DNA of 64,000 bases, taken from Flavobacterium succinicans LMG 10402. Lineage in GTDB: Bacteria; Bacteroidota; Bacteroidia; Flavobacteriales; Flavobacteriaceae. The notes beneath the pieces are model-generated. The model was not told where the DNA came from and searched no databases. It was given only the letters and a program-made list of their open reading frames with translations. A program made the translations under genes and the position numbers. The stretch spans positions 62,001 to 126,000 of the forward strand of contig NZ_JATV01000003.1 of assembly GCF_000611675.1 (NCBI RefSeq), read 5' to 3'. How positions within the stretch are numbered: position 1 is the first letter of the stretch; each line of letters begins with the position of its first letter. Positions 1 through 8,065 of the stretch are shown piece by piece.

Positions 1-100
1 AGGGATTAGACCCAATGAAGCCTTAGCAACCCTTCGGAAATCGAAGAAGGTGCTACATTCTATTCGCCTAGCGAAAAAGATAACGCAACAAAATACCTCT
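1..100 (+). ncRNA. SAM-I (S-box) riboswitch, 5' end missing
   Basis: The first 100 bases carry the S-box core: AGGGATTAGACCC followed by AATGAAGCCTTAGCAACC, then GGTGCTACATTCT, then a small hairpin (TTCGCCTAGCGAA) and AAAGATAACG. This matches the order of conserved blocks in the SAM-I riboswitch. The 5' strand of stem P1 and the promoter lie before the window. It precedes metX-thrA-osmC-metZ, the expected target, so the operon should be switched off when S-adenosylmethionine is abundant. The expression platform is not obvious; the bases from about 100 to 157 show no clear terminator. Confidence 0.85.
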
Positions 101-157
101 AGTCTCCACTAGTTTTTCTTTCTAATATTCCAAATACAAATCAACAACATCAAAGAT

Positions 158-1129
158 TTGAGATTGGAAAATAAACCCAACATACTTACCCTTACTAATT
201 TTACCACCGAAAGTGGTGCTTTTTATGCTACCCTAAACTTAAGTTATCAAGTTTTTGGACCCGCTTTGCATACCGCTCCAATTGTGGTAGTAAATCACGC
301 GTTGACAGGAAACTCACAAGTGATTGGCGCAACAGGCTGGTGGAACGATTTAATTGGACCTGCAAAAACTATCGACACTCAAAAATATACGGTTCTCGCC
401 TTTAATGTTCCAGGCAATGGTTTTGATGGGAGTGTAATTGAATCCTATTTGGATTTTACCGCTCGCGATGTGGCACAGCTTTTTAATTTAGGTTTGCAAC
501 AACTCGAGATTAATCGTGTTTATGCCATTGTTGGAGGTTCTGTTGGTGGAGGAATTGCTTGGGAAATGGCTGCTTTATCGCCACAACTCGCTCAGCATTT
601 AATTCCAATTGCAACGGATTGGAAGGCGACCGATTGGTTGATGGCCAATTGCTATTTGCAAGAACAAATTCTTAATCACTCCTCTCGCCCTATTGAAGAC
701 GCAAGAATACACGCTATGTTGTGTTACCGCACTCCAGCATCGTTTGAAGCTAAATTCAACCGAACGATTAATAGCGAATTGGGTGTTTTTAATATCGAAA
801 GTTGGTTGGCGCATCACGGAGAGAAATTGCAACAACGGTTTCAATTGGCTTCTTATAAATTGATGAATCAGTTGTTGAAAACCATTGATATCACTCGCGG
901 AAGAGGTTCTTTTGAAAGTGTGGTAGCGCCCATAACGGCAAACATTCATATCATCGGAATCAATACCGACTTGTTTTTTACCCCAACGGAAAATCGAAAA
1001 ACAAATCTAGAATTGCAACAATTACAGCACCAAGTATCGTATCAGGAAATTGATTCTATTCACGGACACGATGCTTTTTTAATAGAATTCCAACAGTTGA
1101 ATCGTTTGCTTGCAACGGTTTTTGAATAG
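158..1129 (+). CDS. metX: Homoserine O-acetyltransferase (MetX-like alpha/beta hydrolase)
   Basis: A 323-residue alpha/beta-hydrolase of the MetX family, predicted to activate homoserine by acyl transfer from acetyl-CoA in the cytoplasm. The nucleophile elbow is GGSVGGG with Ser near residue 128. The acidic residue is in NTDLFFTP near 272 and the catalytic His in HGHDAF near 304, so the triad looks complete. At 323 residues it is shorter than the 350-380 of many MetX proteins. The start is uncertain: no in-frame ATG exists near the N-terminus, so TTG at 158 (or TTG at 164) is the likely initiator. It is the first gene after the SAM riboswitch and is followed by thrA and metZ, which use or make the same intermediates. 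Acetyl rather than succinyl specificity is inferred from the family. Confidence 0.88.
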   Translation: MRLENKPNILTLTNFTTESGAFYATLNLSYQVFGPALHTAPIVVVNHALTGNSQVIGATGWWNDLIGPAKTIDTQKYTVLAFNVPGNGFDGSVIESYLDFTARDVAQLFNLGLQQLEINRVYAIVGGSVGGGIAWEMAALSPQLAQHLIPIATDWKATDWLMANCYLQEQILNHSSRPIEDARIHAMLCYRTPASFEAKFNRTINSELGVFNIESWLAHHGEKLQQRFQLASYKLMNQLLKTIDITRGRGSFESVVAPITANIHIIGINTDLFFTPTENRKTNLELQQLQHQVSYQEIDSIHGHDAFLIEFQQLNRLLATVFE

Positions 1130-1164
1130 TTGAAGAAATGAGATTCCACTAAAAGTTCTTTTGG

Positions 1165-1290
1165 AATTTTGCGTGAGGGATAGCAGCTGGCTACCAAAGT
1201 AGCGCGTATAGCCCGACGCTGTTACAAAAAGGGGCTTTGTAAACGGTGCTATAAATAAGCCCCTTTTTGTAACAGGGTCACGCCCAAATT
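1165..1290. repeat. Structured intergenic repeat, copy 1 of 4
   Basis: Outer arms GCGTGA (1171-1176) and TCACGC (1278-1283) pair. Inside are a small hairpin (GCTAC-CAAA-GTAGC), the conserved block ATAGCCCGAC, and a long hairpin whose 17-bp arms begin GTTACAAAAAGG and end CCTTTTTGTAAC. The loop holds TAAACGGTG, also present in copy 4. It lies between metX and thrA, 41 bases after the metX stop, and would be co-transcribed. Copies 2-4 are near 15.0, 22.8 and 28.9 kb. Confidence 0.8.
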
Positions 1291-1356
1291 AAAATGAGGG
1301 GAAATATAAAAATGAAGTAAATAAAAGGAGTTGAATGACTCGTAAAATATAATAAA

Positions 1357-3768
1357 ATGAAGATATTAAAATTCGGAGGAAAATCATTGGCCAATGGAGA
1401 AGGACTTCAAAAAGTTTTGGCAATCCTTACTGATAAAGTGTTGAAGGGTGAAGAATTTGCCGTTGTAGTTTCGGCAAGAGGGAATGCAACGGATGAGTTG
1501 GAAGATTTGTTAGCGATTGCGTCTAAGAATGAAAACTACAAACCTTTGTTCGAGAAATTTAAAGCTTATCAACAAGCGGATTTCTCAACGGTGGATTTGT
1601 CGGAGGAATTTACCGTGCTCGAAAAATTGTTCGAAGGAGTAAGTTTGATTGGCGATTATAGCGAAAAAATCAAAGACCAAGTCTTGTCGCAAGGCGAATT
1701 GCTATCGGCCAAATTGATTACGGCTATTTTGAAGCAAAAAGGAGTCAATGCCAATTTTGCTGACGCTAGAGCATTGATAAAAACCGATGGAAAATTTGGT
1801 GATGCGCAACCTATTGAGCAAATTTCTAAGAAAAATGTGGTGCAGTTTTTTAAACAACACAGCGATAAAGTCAACATAATTACTGGTTTTATTGGTTCAA
1901 ATAACAAAAACGAGGCGACTACTTTGGGAAGAAACGGAAGTAACTACACGGCATCACTTTTTGCGAATTATTTGAATGCATCCGAATTGCAGAATTTTAC
2001 GCACGTGGATGGAATTTATACTGCCAATCCAGAATTAGTAGAAGATGCTAAAAAAATTGACTTTTTGTCGTTTAACGAAGCCAATGAGCTAGCCAATTTT
2101 GGCGCTACTATTTTGCACGCGAAAACTATTATTCCACTTTTGGAAAAAAATATTCCGCTGCGAATTTTAAATACGTTCAATCACGAAAACAAAGGGACTT
2201 TGATTACTTCGAATGCTGGAAAGGAAGGAATTAAAACGCTTTCGGTTTTGGAGAATGTGGCTTTGGTCAATTTAGAAGGTCGAGGTTTGCTTGGAAAAAC
2301 GGGTGTTGACGCGCGTATTTTTAGAGTGATGGGCGATAATGATATTAGTGTAAGTATTATTTCGCAAGGGTCATCTGAACGTGGTATTGGCTTGGTTGTT
2401 GCCGCAGACAAAGCGAGTAAAGCGATGATAGAATTGGAAAAAGAATTCGAAAATGACTTTTATTCCAAAGACGTAAATAAAATTTCTGTTACCGATGAAG
2501 TTTCTGTAATCTCGATTATCGGGCAGGATTTGAGTACGTTTCACAAACCTTACACGGCTTTAATCAAAAACAAGATTGTTCCGATTTTGTTCAATAACAC
2601 TGTGACTGGGAAAAACGTGAGTTTGGTGGTGCATAAATCTGAATTGAACCGAGCGTTGAACGTAATCCACGGGGAAATTTTTGGGGTTTCGAAGAAAATT
2701 AATATTGCAATTTTCGGACACGGATTGGTAGGAGGAACGTTGATTAACCAAATTTTGGAATCGGCAGATGCGATTGAAAAACGCAAGGACATCCGATTGA
2801 ATGTTTTTGCGATAGCCAATTCTAAAAATGTGTTGTTGAATAAAAATGGAGTATCACCGAATTGGAGAAACGAGATTCAAACGCACGGGCATTCCTATAC
2901 TATTGATGAGGTAATTGCTTATGCCAATGAACATCATTTAGAGAATTTAATTGCCATCGATAATACGGCTAGTGCAACTTTTATTGAAAATTATATTCCA
3001 TTAATTGAAAGCAGTTTCGACTTGATTTCTTCTAATAAAGTGGCCAATACATTGAGCTATAGTTTTTATAAGAAATTGAGAAAGGTTTTGGATGAAAATC
3101 AAAAAAGTTATTTGTACGAAACCAATGTTGGTGCAGGTTTGCCTTTGATTGACACCATCAAATTGTTGCATTTGTCAGGTGAAAATATCACCAAAATTAA
3201 AGGGGTATTTTCAGGTACGTTAAGTTATTTGTTCAATAATTTTTCTGCCAAAGATGTTCCGTTTAGCGAAATTTTGAAAGAAGCTATCGACAACGGTTAC
3301 ACGGAACCCGACCCAAGAGAGGATTTATGTGGTAACGACGTAGGTAGAAAACTATTGATTTTAGCCAGAGAGTTGGATTTGCAAAACGAATTTGATGAGA
3401 TTGCTATTCAGAATCTGATTCCAGAACATTTGCGCGAAGGCGATGTGTCGACTTTCTTGAATAAATTAAAAGAGTTCGACCCTATTTATGCCAAAATAAA
3501 AGCGGAACAGCAACCCAACCACGTTCTGCGCTATATTGGGGAACTGTCTGGCGATTTGCAAAACGACAAAGGAAATCTAGAAGTGAAATTAGTTTCCGTA
3601 CCTTCGGATACCGCTTTGGGAGGTTTGAAAGGTTCGGATTCCTTCTTCGAAATTTACACCGAATCTTATGGCGATCGACCTATTGTGATTCAAGGAGCAG
3701 GAGCAGGTTCGGCAGTGACAGCGAGAGGTGTGTTTGGAGATGTTTTGAGGTTGTCGGATAAAGGGTAA
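1357..3768 (+). CDS. thrA: Bifunctional aspartate kinase / homoserine dehydrogenase
   Basis: An 803-residue fusion catalysing the first and third steps from aspartate to homoserine. The N-terminal aspartokinase opens with KFGGKS (residues 4-9) and has TTLGRNGSNYTAS near 188. Two ACT-type regulatory repeats follow around residues 300-440, the usual site of threonine feedback. The homoserine dehydrogenase half starts near 447 with a Rossmann motif (FGHGLVGG) and contains GVFSGTLSYLFN and the catalytic segment YTEPDPREDL. Length is typical of the fused enzyme. The gene lies between metX and metZ under the SAM riboswitch, so homoserine supply here appears tied to methionine demand. ATG at 1357 matches the family N-terminus. 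Confidence 0.95.
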   Translation: MKILKFGGKSLANGEGLQKVLAILTDKVLKGEEFAVVVSARGNATDELEDLLAIASKNENYKPLFEKFKAYQQADFSTVDLSEEFTVLEKLFEGVSLIGDYSEKIKDQVLSQGELLSAKLITAILKQKGVNANFADARALIKTDGKFGDAQPIEQISKKNVVQFFKQHSDKVNIITGFIGSNNKNEATTLGRNGSNYTASLFANYLNASELQNFTHVDGIYTANPELVEDAKKIDFLSFNEANELANFGATILHAKTIIPLLEKNIPLRILNTFNHENKGTLITSNAGKEGIKTLSVLENVALVNLEGRGLLGKTGVDARIFRVMGDNDISVSIISQGSSERGIGLVVAADKASKAMIELEKEFENDFYSKDVNKISVTDEVSVISIIGQDLSTFHKPYTALIKNKIVPILFNNTVTGKNVSLVVHKSELNRALNVIHGEIFGVSKKINIAIFGHGLVGGTLINQILESADAIEKRKDIRLNVFAIANSKNVLLNKNGVSPNWRNEIQTHGHSYTIDEVIAYANEHHLENLIAIDNTASATFIENYIPLIESSFDLISSNKVANTLSYSFYKKLRKVLDENQKSYLYETNVGAGLPLIDTIKLLHLSGENITKIKGVFSGTLSYLFNNFSAKDVPFSEILKEAIDNGYTEPDPREDLCGNDVGRKLLILARELDLQNEFDEIAIQNLIPEHLREGDVSTFLNKLKEFDPIYAKIKAEQQPNHVLRYIGELSGDLQNDKGNLEVKLVSVPSDTALGGLKGSDSFFEIYTESYGDRPIVIQGAGAGSAVTARGVFGDVLRLSDKG

Positions 3769-3868
3769 AATCAGTCATCAGTAGTCAGTTTTTAGTAATC
3801 AGTTTTTTAATAAAATCCGTTGAATTCGCGTTTAAAATCCGCGACATCAGCGTTCAAAAAAGCCAATA
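3769..3868. repeat. Repetitive operon spacer between thrA and osmC-like gene
   Basis: The 100-base spacer contains at least three copies of a short CAGT-centred unit (CAGTCATCAGTAGTCAG, then AATCAGT). These are followed by a segment with imperfect inverted character: TTGAATTCGCG at about 3821 and GCGTTCAA near 3850. It has no coding potential. It resembles low-complexity spacers elsewhere in the window but is not an exact copy of any of them. Confidence 0.4.
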
Positions 3869-4294
3869 ATGAAAGTAACATTAAACAGAGTAAACGAAAA
3901 TTTCCATTTCGAGTTGAAAAATGACAGAGGTCATCTAGTAAATGTAGATGCGCGTCCTGAATTCGGTGGAAATGATATGGGACCGAGTCCAATGGAAATA
4001 GTATTGATGGGGGTTGCAGGTTGCAGCGGCATCGATATGATTTCAATTTTGAAAAAACAACGTCAGCAAATCACCTCTTTCAAAGCTGAGGTAGAAGGAG
4101 AACGCGTGCAAGTGGGCGAAGCCAAACCATTCAAAGACATCCACGTAGTGTTTTATTTGGAAGGTGAGATTATCCCCGAAAAAGCGGCTCGTGCAGCACA
4201 ACTTTCTTTTGAGAAATATTGTTCTGTTTCCAAAACATTAGAACCAACCGCAACTATTCATTACAAAGTGGTTTTGAACGGAGAGGAATTATAA
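3869..4294 (+). CDS. OsmC/Ohr family protein
   Basis: A 141-residue protein of the OsmC superfamily. Family members reduce organic or inorganic hydroperoxides with two cysteines. Here one Cys lies in AGCSGID (near residue 51) and the second in EKYCSVSKTL (near 117), which matches the usual spacing. There is no signal peptide, so it is cytoplasmic. It sits inside the methionine operon between thrA and metZ. That placement may link thiol or peroxide chemistry to sulfur assimilation, but the sequence does not show the substrate. OsmC and Ohr subfamilies cannot be separated from the motifs alone. Confidence 0.85.
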   Translation: MKVTLNRVNENFHFELKNDRGHLVNVDARPEFGGNDMGPSPMEIVLMGVAGCSGIDMISILKKQRQQITSFKAEVEGERVQVGEAKPFKDIHVVFYLEGEIIPEKAARAAQLSFEKYCSVSKTLEPTATIHYKVVLNGEEL

Positions 4295-4310
4295 ATTATT
4301 CAAGCAAAAA

Positions 4311-4402
4311 AAACACAGATTGCACAGATTTACACAGATTTGTCAGTTTGTTTTTAAAATTTAAAACAATAAGAATTTGTGCAAATTCGTGCAATTCGTG
4401 TT
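4311..4402. repeat. Imperfect inverted repeat between osmC-like gene and metZ
   Basis: The 5' arm (4311-4341) is built of CACAGATT-type units and the 3' arm (4372-4402) reads TTTGTGCAAATTCGTGCAA and onward. The arms are roughly complementary over about 30 bases and enclose an AT-rich loop of about 30 bases. The element fills the spacer and ends 16 bases before the metZ ATG. It shares the CACGAATT / TTTGTG vocabulary with the longer element at 21797-21970. Confidence 0.6.
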
Positions 4403-4418
4403 AAAAACAAAAAAATAA

Positions 4419-5591
4419 ATGAACGAACAAGATTTTGGTTTTGAAACCCAAGCCATTCGCGGTCAGATAGAACGAACACAATATTTAGAACATTCGGTGC
4501 CTTTATATTTAACGTCAAGTTTTGTGTTTGAGGATGCCGAAGATATGAGAGCCTCATTTGCAGAAGAAAAAGAGCGCAATGTATACAGCCGCTACAGCAA
4601 CCCAAACACTATTGAGTTTATTGATAAAATTTGCAAAATGGAAGGCGCTGAAGCTGGTTATGCTTTTGCCTCAGGAATGGCTGCTATCTATTCTACGTTT
4701 GCGGCTTTGCTGAAGTCAGGCGATCATATCGTTTCGTCGAGCAGTGTTTTCGGAGCTTCGCATTCTTTGTTTATGAATTATTTCCCAAAGTGGAATATAC
4801 AAACGACTTATTTCGATATTAATCAACCAGAGACGATTGAGAGTTGTATTCAACCCAACACCAAGATTCTTTATGCCGAATCTCCAACGAACCCAGCTAT
4901 TGATATCATCGATTTGGAATTATTGGGTGCCATTGCCAAAAAACATAATTTGATTTTGATTATCGATAACTGTTTTGCTACGCCATACATTCAACAACCT
5001 ATCAAATGGGGAGCGGATTTGGTGATTCATTCGGCTACTAAATTAATTGATGGACAAGGAAGAGTGTTAGGAGGAATTACCGTTGGAAGGTCGGATTTGA
5101 TTAAAGATATTTATCTTTTTTCTCGTTTGACAGGACCTTCTTTGTCGCCATTTAACGCTTGGGTATTGTCTAAAAGTCTAGAAACTTTGGCGGTTCGTGT
5201 TGATAGACATTGTGAAAATGCTTTGAAAGTGGCGGAGTTTTTGGAAAATCATCCTGAAGTCAATAAAGTGAAATATCCTTTCTTGAAATCGCATCCGCAA
5301 TACGAAATTGCCAAAAAGCAAATGAAATTGGGTGGTAACATCGTGGCCTTCGAAATCAAAGGTGGACTAGAAGCAGGAAGAGCCTTTTTGGATAAAATAA
5401 AATTATGTTCGTTATCACCTAATTTGGGAGATACTAGAACTATTGTAACCCATCCAGCTTCTACTACGCATAGTAAATTATCTGTTGATGAGCGTTTGGC
5501 GGTTAGCATTACTGATGGTTTGGTACGTGTTTCCGTGGGATTAGAAACCGTAGAAGATGTGATTGCTGATTTAAATCAGGCGTTGTCATAA
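4419..5591 (+). CDS. metZ: O-succinyl/O-acetylhomoserine sulfhydrylase or cystathionine gamma-synthase (PLP)
   Basis: A 390-residue Cys/Met-metabolism PLP enzyme, fold type I. The PLP lysine is in HSATKLIDGQG (near residue 205). YSRYSNPN and the glycine-rich phosphate-binding region FASGMAAI are present, as is the TRTIVTHPASTTHSKL segment near the C-terminus. It takes the acylated homoserine made by MetX and adds sulfide (or cysteine). The long KLIDGQGRVLGG segment resembles MetZ-type sulfhydrylases, hence the symbol; a cystathionine gamma-synthase role cannot be excluded. It is the last gene of the SAM-controlled operon and is followed by a terminator. Confidence 0.88.
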   Translation: MNEQDFGFETQAIRGQIERTQYLEHSVPLYLTSSFVFEDAEDMRASFAEEKERNVYSRYSNPNTIEFIDKICKMEGAEAGYAFASGMAAIYSTFAALLKSGDHIVSSSSVFGASHSLFMNYFPKWNIQTTYFDINQPETIESCIQPNTKILYAESPTNPAIDIIDLELLGAIAKKHNLILIIDNCFATPYIQQPIKWGADLVIHSATKLIDGQGRVLGGITVGRSDLIKDIYLFSRLTGPSLSPFNAWVLSKSLETLAVRVDRHCENALKVAEFLENHPEVNKVKYPFLKSHPQYEIAKKQMKLGGNIVAFEIKGGLEAGRAFLDKIKLCSLSPNLGDTRTIVTHPASTTHSKLSVDERLAVSITDGLVRVSVGLETVEDVIADLNQALS

Positions 5592-5620
5592 AAAGTTTTA
5601 ATTATTGATTCACATACAAT

Positions 5621-5650
5621 AACCCACGGTTGAAACTGTGGGTTTTGTGT
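5621..5650 (+). terminator. Rho-independent terminator after metZ
   Basis: Stem AACCCAC / GTGGGTT (5621-5627 with 5638-5644), loop GGTTGAAACT, followed by TTGTGTTT. It closes the methionine operon and separates it from the Rrf2 gene. Confidence 0.75.
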
Positions 5651-5676
5651 TTATATTATTAAAAAGTATACTTTTG
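5645..5676 (+). promoter_or_regulatory. Promoter of the Rrf2 regulator gene
   Basis: A Bacteroidetes-type -7 box TACTTTTG lies at 5669-5676, with TTG at 5645-5647, 21 bases upstream. The predicted transcription start near 5683 leaves a 5' leader of about 60 bases before ATG 5744. This supports that ATG over the upstream TTG at 5696. Confidence 0.55.
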
Positions 5677-5743
5677 TTACATAATAAGGTAAAGATTGCT
5701 TTATGTAGAATCAGCAATCGGTAATCGTCAACCCCAATTAATT

Positions 5744-6154
5744 ATGCTTTCAAAAAAAACGAAATACGGAATTAAAGCCCTTACTTTCTTAGCTCGTCGA
5801 GAAGATAACACGCCCGTTCAAATTGCCGAAATTGCTAAAGCAGAGCATATTTCTTTGAAGTTTTTGGAAAGTATTTTATTGCTATTACGGCATTCGGGTT
5901 TTTTGGGTGCCAAAAAAGGAAAAGGTGGCGGATACTATTTAATTAAAGAACCTAAAGACATTAATATGGCTAAGGTTTATCGCATACTCGAAGGACCTAT
6001 TGCCTTATTGCCTTGCGCTAGCCATAATTTTTATGAACCCTGCGATGACTGTAATGACGAAGCCACATGTGCCGTCCGAAAACTGATGATGGAAGTCAGA
6101 GACAATACTTTGATGATTTTAGAGAACAACACCTTGGCAGACATTGCTTTTTAA
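5744..6154 (+). CDS. Rrf2 family transcriptional regulator
   Basis: A 136-residue winged-helix repressor of the Rrf2 family. The start ATG 5744 gives MLSKKTKYGIKALTFLA, the typical Rrf2 N-terminus; the open frame extends upstream only through a TTG. The wing has GAKKGKGGGYYL (about residues 55-66). Four cysteines follow at about 91, 100, 103 and 109, a pattern that could bind an Fe-S cluster or sense redox or sulfur status, as IscR and related members do. No ligand can be read from sequence. It lies right after the methionine operon and convergent to a TSUP permease, so a role in sulfur metabolism is plausible but inferred. Confidence 0.88.
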   Translation: MLSKKTKYGIKALTFLARREDNTPVQIAEIAKAEHISLKFLESILLLLRHSGFLGAKKGKGGGYYLIKEPKDINMAKVYRILEGPIALLPCASHNFYEPCDDCNDEATCAVRKLMMEVRDNTLMILENNTLADIAF

Positions 6155-6187
6155 AAAAGGAATCTTAATTCTGTCAAGTCTTGCAAA

Positions 6188-6210
6188 CTCCCCCTTCGGG
6201 GGTTGGGGGG
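6188..6210. repeat. GC-rich REP-like palindrome (CTCCCCCTTCGGGGGTTGGG type)
   Basis: CCCCC-TTCG-GGGGG followed by TTGGGGGG, a GC-rich island in AT-rich DNA, abutting the stop codon of the TSUP gene between two convergent genes. The core resembles, with gaps, the palindrome embedded in thiC at 28181-28214. It could act as a transcription barrier for both genes. Confidence 0.6.
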
Positions 6211-6993
6211 CTAAAAAATCAATTTATACCCAACAAAAAACAGCATCATTGCTATGGCATTTCTTAGGAATAAATCTGGAACTTTTCCACTGAGCATGCT
6301 TCCTATGTAAATTCCTGGTAGAGACCCCATTAATAATTGCACTAATAGTCCATAGTCCATATTGCCCATAGATGCGTGACCAAAGCCAGCCACAAGCGTT
6401 AAAGGAACGGCGTGTGCAATTTCGGTACCTACTAATTTTGGGGTAGGTAAAAGTGGATACAAAAAAAACAGCGTTACAGTTCCCAGGGCACCAGCACCAA
6501 TAGACGTCAATGTCACTGTTGCACCTAGCATCACTCCAATAGCTACAGTTAGAAAATTTTGAGTCTTACTTTCACTATGAAATTTATCTCCTGCGTGTTT
6601 TTGAGAAAATACCAATAATTTCTTTTTGAAAATTATCGCAATAGAGGTGATCAATAACGCCCAGCCTAGACTGTATTTGATGATGCTATTCAGTCCCGAA
6701 ATATCAGCCTTAAAACTTTCTAAAATCCATAAGGTTACAGTAGCAGCAGGTAAACTTCCTAGCGAAAGCCATCCCACAATGGTCCAATTGATATTGCTTT
6801 TTTTATTGTGAACAAATATCCCTCCCATTTTGGTAAAAGCTGCATACAATAAATCAGTTCCTACAGCAGTTGTTGGAGGAATACCAAACCAAAGCAATAT
6901 AGGAGTCATCAATGAACCCCCACCAACACCTGTCATTCCTACTACAAAGCCAACTACTAAACCAGCAATTACAAAACCTATTTGAAAATCCAT
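6211..6993 (-). CDS. TSUP (TauE/SafE) family sulfite/anion exporter
   Basis: A 260-residue inner-membrane permease with about eight hydrophobic helices. The N-terminal repeat carries the family hallmark GMTGVGGGSLMTPILLW, and the second half has a matching region (TLTSIGAGALGTVTLFFLYP). TSUP members move sulfite, sulfonates or other organic anions. The start is taken at ATG 6993 (MDFQIG); the longer frame begins only with a TTG at 7014 and adds a charged MPKKNKL-like tail. It is convergent with the Rrf2 gene and near the methionine operon, which favours but does not prove a sulfur-compound substrate. Confidence 0.87.
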   Translation of the reverse strand: MDFQIGFVIAGLVVGFVVGMTGVGGGSLMTPILLWFGIPPTTAVGTDLLYAAFTKMGGIFVHNKKSNINWTIVGWLSLGSLPAATVTLWILESFKADISGLNSIIKYSLGWALLITSIAIIFKKKLLVFSQKHAGDKFHSESKTQNFLTVAIGVMLGATVTLTSIGAGALGTVTLFFLYPLLPTPKLVGTEIAHAVPLTLVAGFGHASMGNMDYGLLVQLLMGSLPGIYIGSMLSGKVPDLFLRNAIAMMLFFVGYKLIF

Positions 6994-7165
6994 TAATTTA
7001 TTTTTTTTTGGCAAATATAAATAAATTTATAATAATCCTATGGATTTAGTAGAATATAATTTGCGGCTATTTAAAACAAGTTTAACTAGTTTTTGTTTTT
7101 TTAATTTGACTATTTTTGAGGTCTAAAATTGTTACTTTTCTCCTTTTTCAAAAGAATTTTATTCC

Positions 7166-7819
7166 ATGCCTTTATACAAAACTATAGTGCTTTCCGGAAC
7201 AACCTCGCTTTATGTTTGGCATATAACTGAGCCTTTTTCAGCATTAGAGGAACAAGTAACTTTAAACCCAATAAGTCTCCAAAGGCTCGATAGAATGAAG
7301 TCACAACTGCATCAGCGCGCCTTTTTGAGTGTCCGGAAATTACTTGCCGTGGCAGGTTATACAGATTTTGATTTGTTTTATGATGCTACGGGAAAACCAC
7401 ATTTAAAGGATGCAAAATATATTTCTATCACCCATTCACACGAATTTGCGGCTATTATTGTAAGTGATCAAGCTGTGGGCATTGACATTGAATTGCAACG
7501 AGAAAAAATTATTAGAATAGCAGATAAATTTGTGGATACCGAAGAGTTAAGTAGATTAAAAAGCTTTTCTATTGATGATTTTGTTCGAATATTAACCGTT
7601 AAATGGGGTGCCAAAGAGGCCATTTTCAAAATATGCAACGAGAAAGGTATTAGTTTTAAAAACCACATCAAAGTCAGTCCATTTGAGTTAGACAAAAAGG
7701 AAACTACTGCCATTTTGGATTTCGAAAAAAAGCAGCAATGTTTTACTATTTGCTTTGATGAGTTCGATTCTTTTACTCTAGTTTATGCTTTTGAAAATAA
7801 TTATATTTGTATAAAATAA
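7166..7819 (+). CDS. 4'-phosphopantetheinyl transferase superfamily protein
   Basis: A 217-residue protein of the Sfp/AcpS-type superfamily, which moves the phosphopantetheine arm of CoA onto carrier proteins. The signature pairs are present: GIDIE at 105-109 (Mg-binding Asp and Glu) and KWGAKEAIFK around 148-157. The N-terminal half is divergent, as in single-copy Bacteroidetes homologues. Its acceptor is probably the fatty-acid acyl carrier protein, but this cannot be read from the gene. It stands alone between the TSUP permease and a small two-gene unit. The ATG at 7166 follows an AT-rich leader with no clear promoter box. Confidence 0.85.
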   Translation: MPLYKTIVLSGTTSLYVWHITEPFSALEEQVTLNPISLQRLDRMKSQLHQRAFLSVRKLLAVAGYTDFDLFYDATGKPHLKDAKYISITHSHEFAAIIVSDQAVGIDIELQREKIIRIADKFVDTEELSRLKSFSIDDFVRILTVKWGAKEAIFKICNEKGISFKNHIKVSPFELDKKETTAILDFEKKQQCFTICFDEFDSFTLVYAFENNYICIK

Positions 7820-7897
7820 AATCAGTTTATTTGGTCTTAAAAACCCAAAAAGAATACGAAATTCCATCTGAACTAAAAAACAACAAAAAACTAACAC

Positions 7898-8065
7898 ATG
7901 AAAACTCTAGTTAAAAAGACTGTTTTTAAATCTAATGATGAGGTTATTGAATTGATGTTGGAAAGCAAAAAGCAATCTAAAATCGAAAGTCAAGAACGCT
8001 ATAATACCGAAGAGTTTCAAGAGATTTTGAAAAAGTTACGCCAGTTGAAAAAAGAAAAAAAATGA
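7898..8065 (+). CDS. Small charged protein of unknown function, first gene of an overlapping pair
   Basis: A 55-codon reading frame (ATG 7898, TGA 8063-8065) encoding a highly charged, probably helical protein that begins MKTLVKKTVF and ends with KKLRQLKKEKK. Its stop overlaps the next start as ATGA, so the two genes are translationally coupled. I do not recognise the family. The size, charge and coupling to a roughly 165-residue partner resemble antitoxin-toxin pairs, but nothing in either sequence shows such a function. Coding is supported by the overlap, a continuous frame and the lack of any other feature here. Confidence 0.55.
   Translation: MKTLVKKTVFKSNDEVIELMLESKKQSKIESQERYNTEEFQEILKKLRQLKKEKK

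Noticed and set aside
1165..1290. Structured repeat as an integron attC site
   Set aside because: The core GTTRRRY / RYYYAAC sites are not at the ends, no gene-cassette array or integrase is nearby, and the copies are dispersed.
4219..4404. 61-codon frame across the osmC-metZ spacer
   Set aside because: It consists of osmC read in another frame plus the inverted repeat; no family similarity and no initiation context.
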